A stretch of 64,000 nucleotides of DNA. It comes from Phocoena phocoena. Its lineage: Eukaryota; Chordata; Mammalia; Artiodactyla; Phocoenidae. Below the pieces are notes generated by a model, which worked only from the letters and a program-made list of their open reading frames with translations, was not told the DNA's origin and ran no database searches. Both the position numbers and the translations under genes were made by a program. Shown piece by piece: positions 62,470-64,000 of the stretch (within the stretch, counting starts at the first letter, position 1; each line of letters begins with the position of its first letter). The DNA lies in NCBI RefSeq assembly GCF_963924675.1, contig NC_089227.1, forward strand, positions 47,362,080-47,426,079. The letters run 5' to 3'.

Positions 62470-64000
62470 AAGGTAAAGTGGATAAGCTCCAATCGATGCC
62501 TGTCCTTCTCCAAGCATCTCTGCACTGGGCCCTTCCTCCCAGGGCAGGCAAGGAGAATAAGCTGGGTTGATTTTTTTTTCCCTTTAGTTCTCACAGGTTG
62601 AGAAGACCATAGCATCTTCAAGCATGTCCTCCCATTCTTTCCCCATGACCTTTCCATATCTTCTCCTCTCTCATCCAATTTCCAGTCTTTCTGCTCTCAT
62701 TTTGGCTGATGACTTTGTACCAGATAGGGACTCCCTCATCTTACCACAACCAAATCTACAAGTGCTCTGGCATTAAAACCATCTTTTACTTTGGCTCACC
62801 TGCTGAAAAGGAGGATGTGTCTCAGGGTCTCTGGATTTCATCCCATCTCAACTTCTCTAAGATTTGGACCTTTCAGTTATCCTGTTTCATGCATCTTCAA
62901 CTGTTTGCTTTCTATAAATCATTTCCTTCAGCGTACAAACATTTCCTTTTTTTTTTTTTTTTTTTTTTTTTTTGGTTGCATTGGGTCTTCGTTGCTGTGC
63001 AGGGGCCTTCTCTAGTTGCGGCAGGTGGGGGCTACTCTTCGTCGCGGTGCACAGGCTTCTCATTGCGGTGGTTTCTCTTGTTGCAGAGCACAGGCTCTAG
63101 GTGCACGGGCTTCAGTAGTTGTGGCACACGGGCTCAGTAGTTGTGGCGCACGGGCTTAGTTGCTTCGCGGCACGTGGGATCTTCCAGGACCAGGGCTCGA
63201 ACCCATGTTCCCTGCATTGGCAGGCGGATTCTTAACCACTGCGCCACCAGGGAAGTCCCCAAACATTTCCTTTTATCTTCAACTGTAGATAATAGTCTCC
63301 TGTGACAAACGCCCCCGCCCCAAACCCCCTTCAGCAATCATGCTACTCTTATGCTCACATTTGCAGCCAAATTTCTTTTACCAGTTGTCAGCATATGCCA
63401 TCTCTAGTTTCTAACCTCCCATTCACATCTTCTGATCTGGCTTCTGCACCTACCATTTCACCAAAACTATTTTTGTCAGTGATAACTCTGTCACTTAATC
63501 TAATGAACATCTGATTAAACCTCTCAGTAGCTATCAATACAGCTGACCACTCCCCCATTCTTGAACCTGCCTTTTTCTTAGTTTCTCTGATGCCAAAAAT
63601 GCTCTTGGATTTTCTCCAACTTCATTTATCAATCCACTTCACTCTTTCTTTTTTTTTTAGTGTGGAATATTTTAAACATTCTTAGAAATAAAGAATTATA
63701 GAGGAAAGTGGTTATCACAAGGAAGAGAAATCAAAACCATAGAATAATTTCACTCTCTTTTATTGCCTCCTCTCCATCCTGCTAACCTCGAAACATAAGA
63801 ATTTGTCAGAGCTTGGTCCTAAGTTCTCTTTTATCTCTCTACACTGTTTATCCAGGTGAGTTCATTGATTTCCTTGGCTTCAAATACAATCTATAGGCCA
63901 ATGGCTCCTAAACTTACTGCTTTAGTTCAGAGCTCTTTTCTGAAATATATACTTTTATATCAAGTGCATCCTTGACTTATTCACTTTGATGTCTCAAAGA
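62470..64000 (+). repeat. L2 remnant with nested SINE, runs off the edge
   Basis: Sense L2-like phrases before and after the SINE are 'tctctcatccaatttccag', 'gttcttgaacctgccttttt' (approximate) and 'ttatctctctacactgttta'. It is diverged and its limits are rough. Confidence 0.5.
62951..63259 (-). mobile_element. CHR-type SINE, long form
   Basis: Antisense copy beginning with a T tract, 'gcattgggtcttcgttgctg', and ending 'gcgccaccagggaagtcc'. Target-site duplication caaacatttcctttt lies at 62936-62950 and 63260-63274. The surrounding sequence is L2-like. Confidence 0.94.

Larger units (their letters stand above)
32635..64000 (-). other. ASB4: ASB4 upstream intron (partial, runs off the right edge)
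   Basis: The exon at 32634 begins in phase 1, so another coding exon must lie upstream on the minus strand. I searched by eye for reverse-strand coding matching the N-terminal ankyrin repeats and the start of ASB4 and found none up to 64000. The region is therefore read as intron. It is filled with L1, L2, MLT1, MIR and CHR repeats. Because the search was by eye, a short exon could have been missed. Confidence 0.65.

Noticed and set aside
62709..63140. 143-residue plus-strand open frame
   Set aside because: Made of L2-like sequence and an antisense CHR SINE with a phenylalanine run from the poly-T tract.

Overview
This is a mammalian genomic window, almost certainly from a cetacean. Many copies of the tRNA-derived CHR family of SINEs are present (headed by the 'gcttccctggtggc' motif, many ending in the short 'gaggcccgcgtaccgc' plus poly-A form typical of whales and dolphins). 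They sit beside old placental repeats (MIR, L2, L1, MaLR LTRs). Base composition is AT-rich, and no prokaryotic or phage-like gene organisation is present. Nearly all short open frames are chance frames or pieces of L1 and SINE copies.

The only real protein-coding gene I can support is the 3' half of ASB4 (ankyrin repeat and SOCS box protein 4), on the minus strand. Three coding exons are present with correct splice sites: 32634-32144 (ankyrin repeats), 15701-15588, and 14658-14470 (SOCS box and stop). They encode residues 164-326, 327-364 and 365-426 of an expected 426-residue protein and join in frame. The exons for residues 1-163 and the promoter were not found between 32635 and 64000, so they probably lie beyond the right edge. 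Positions 1-14469 lie downstream of the gene.

Inside the 16.4-kb intron is a decayed, frameshifted copy of the first part of LRRC27 (about 25380-25930, minus strand). It is a pseudogene.

The rest is repeats and unannotated non-coding DNA. Layout: 1-10180 is downstream flank rich in L1, CHR SINE and MIR. 10860-11640 is a MIR split by a solo retroviral LTR with a 4-bp duplication. 11641-16960 is mostly non-repetitive and carries the last two exons. 16965-32143 is the large ASB4 intron, with CHR copies, two L1s carrying nested SINEs, the LRRC27 pseudogene and a long L2. 32635-64000 is the upstream ASB4 intron, with nested L1, L2 and MLT1 repeats and one L1 copy with a 5' inversion.

No CRISPR array, RNA gene, operon or novel multi-gene system is visible. 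The points of interest are evolutionary: the LRRC27 fossil, nested insertions with readable target-site duplications, the twin-primed L1, and several SINE structural classes side by side.
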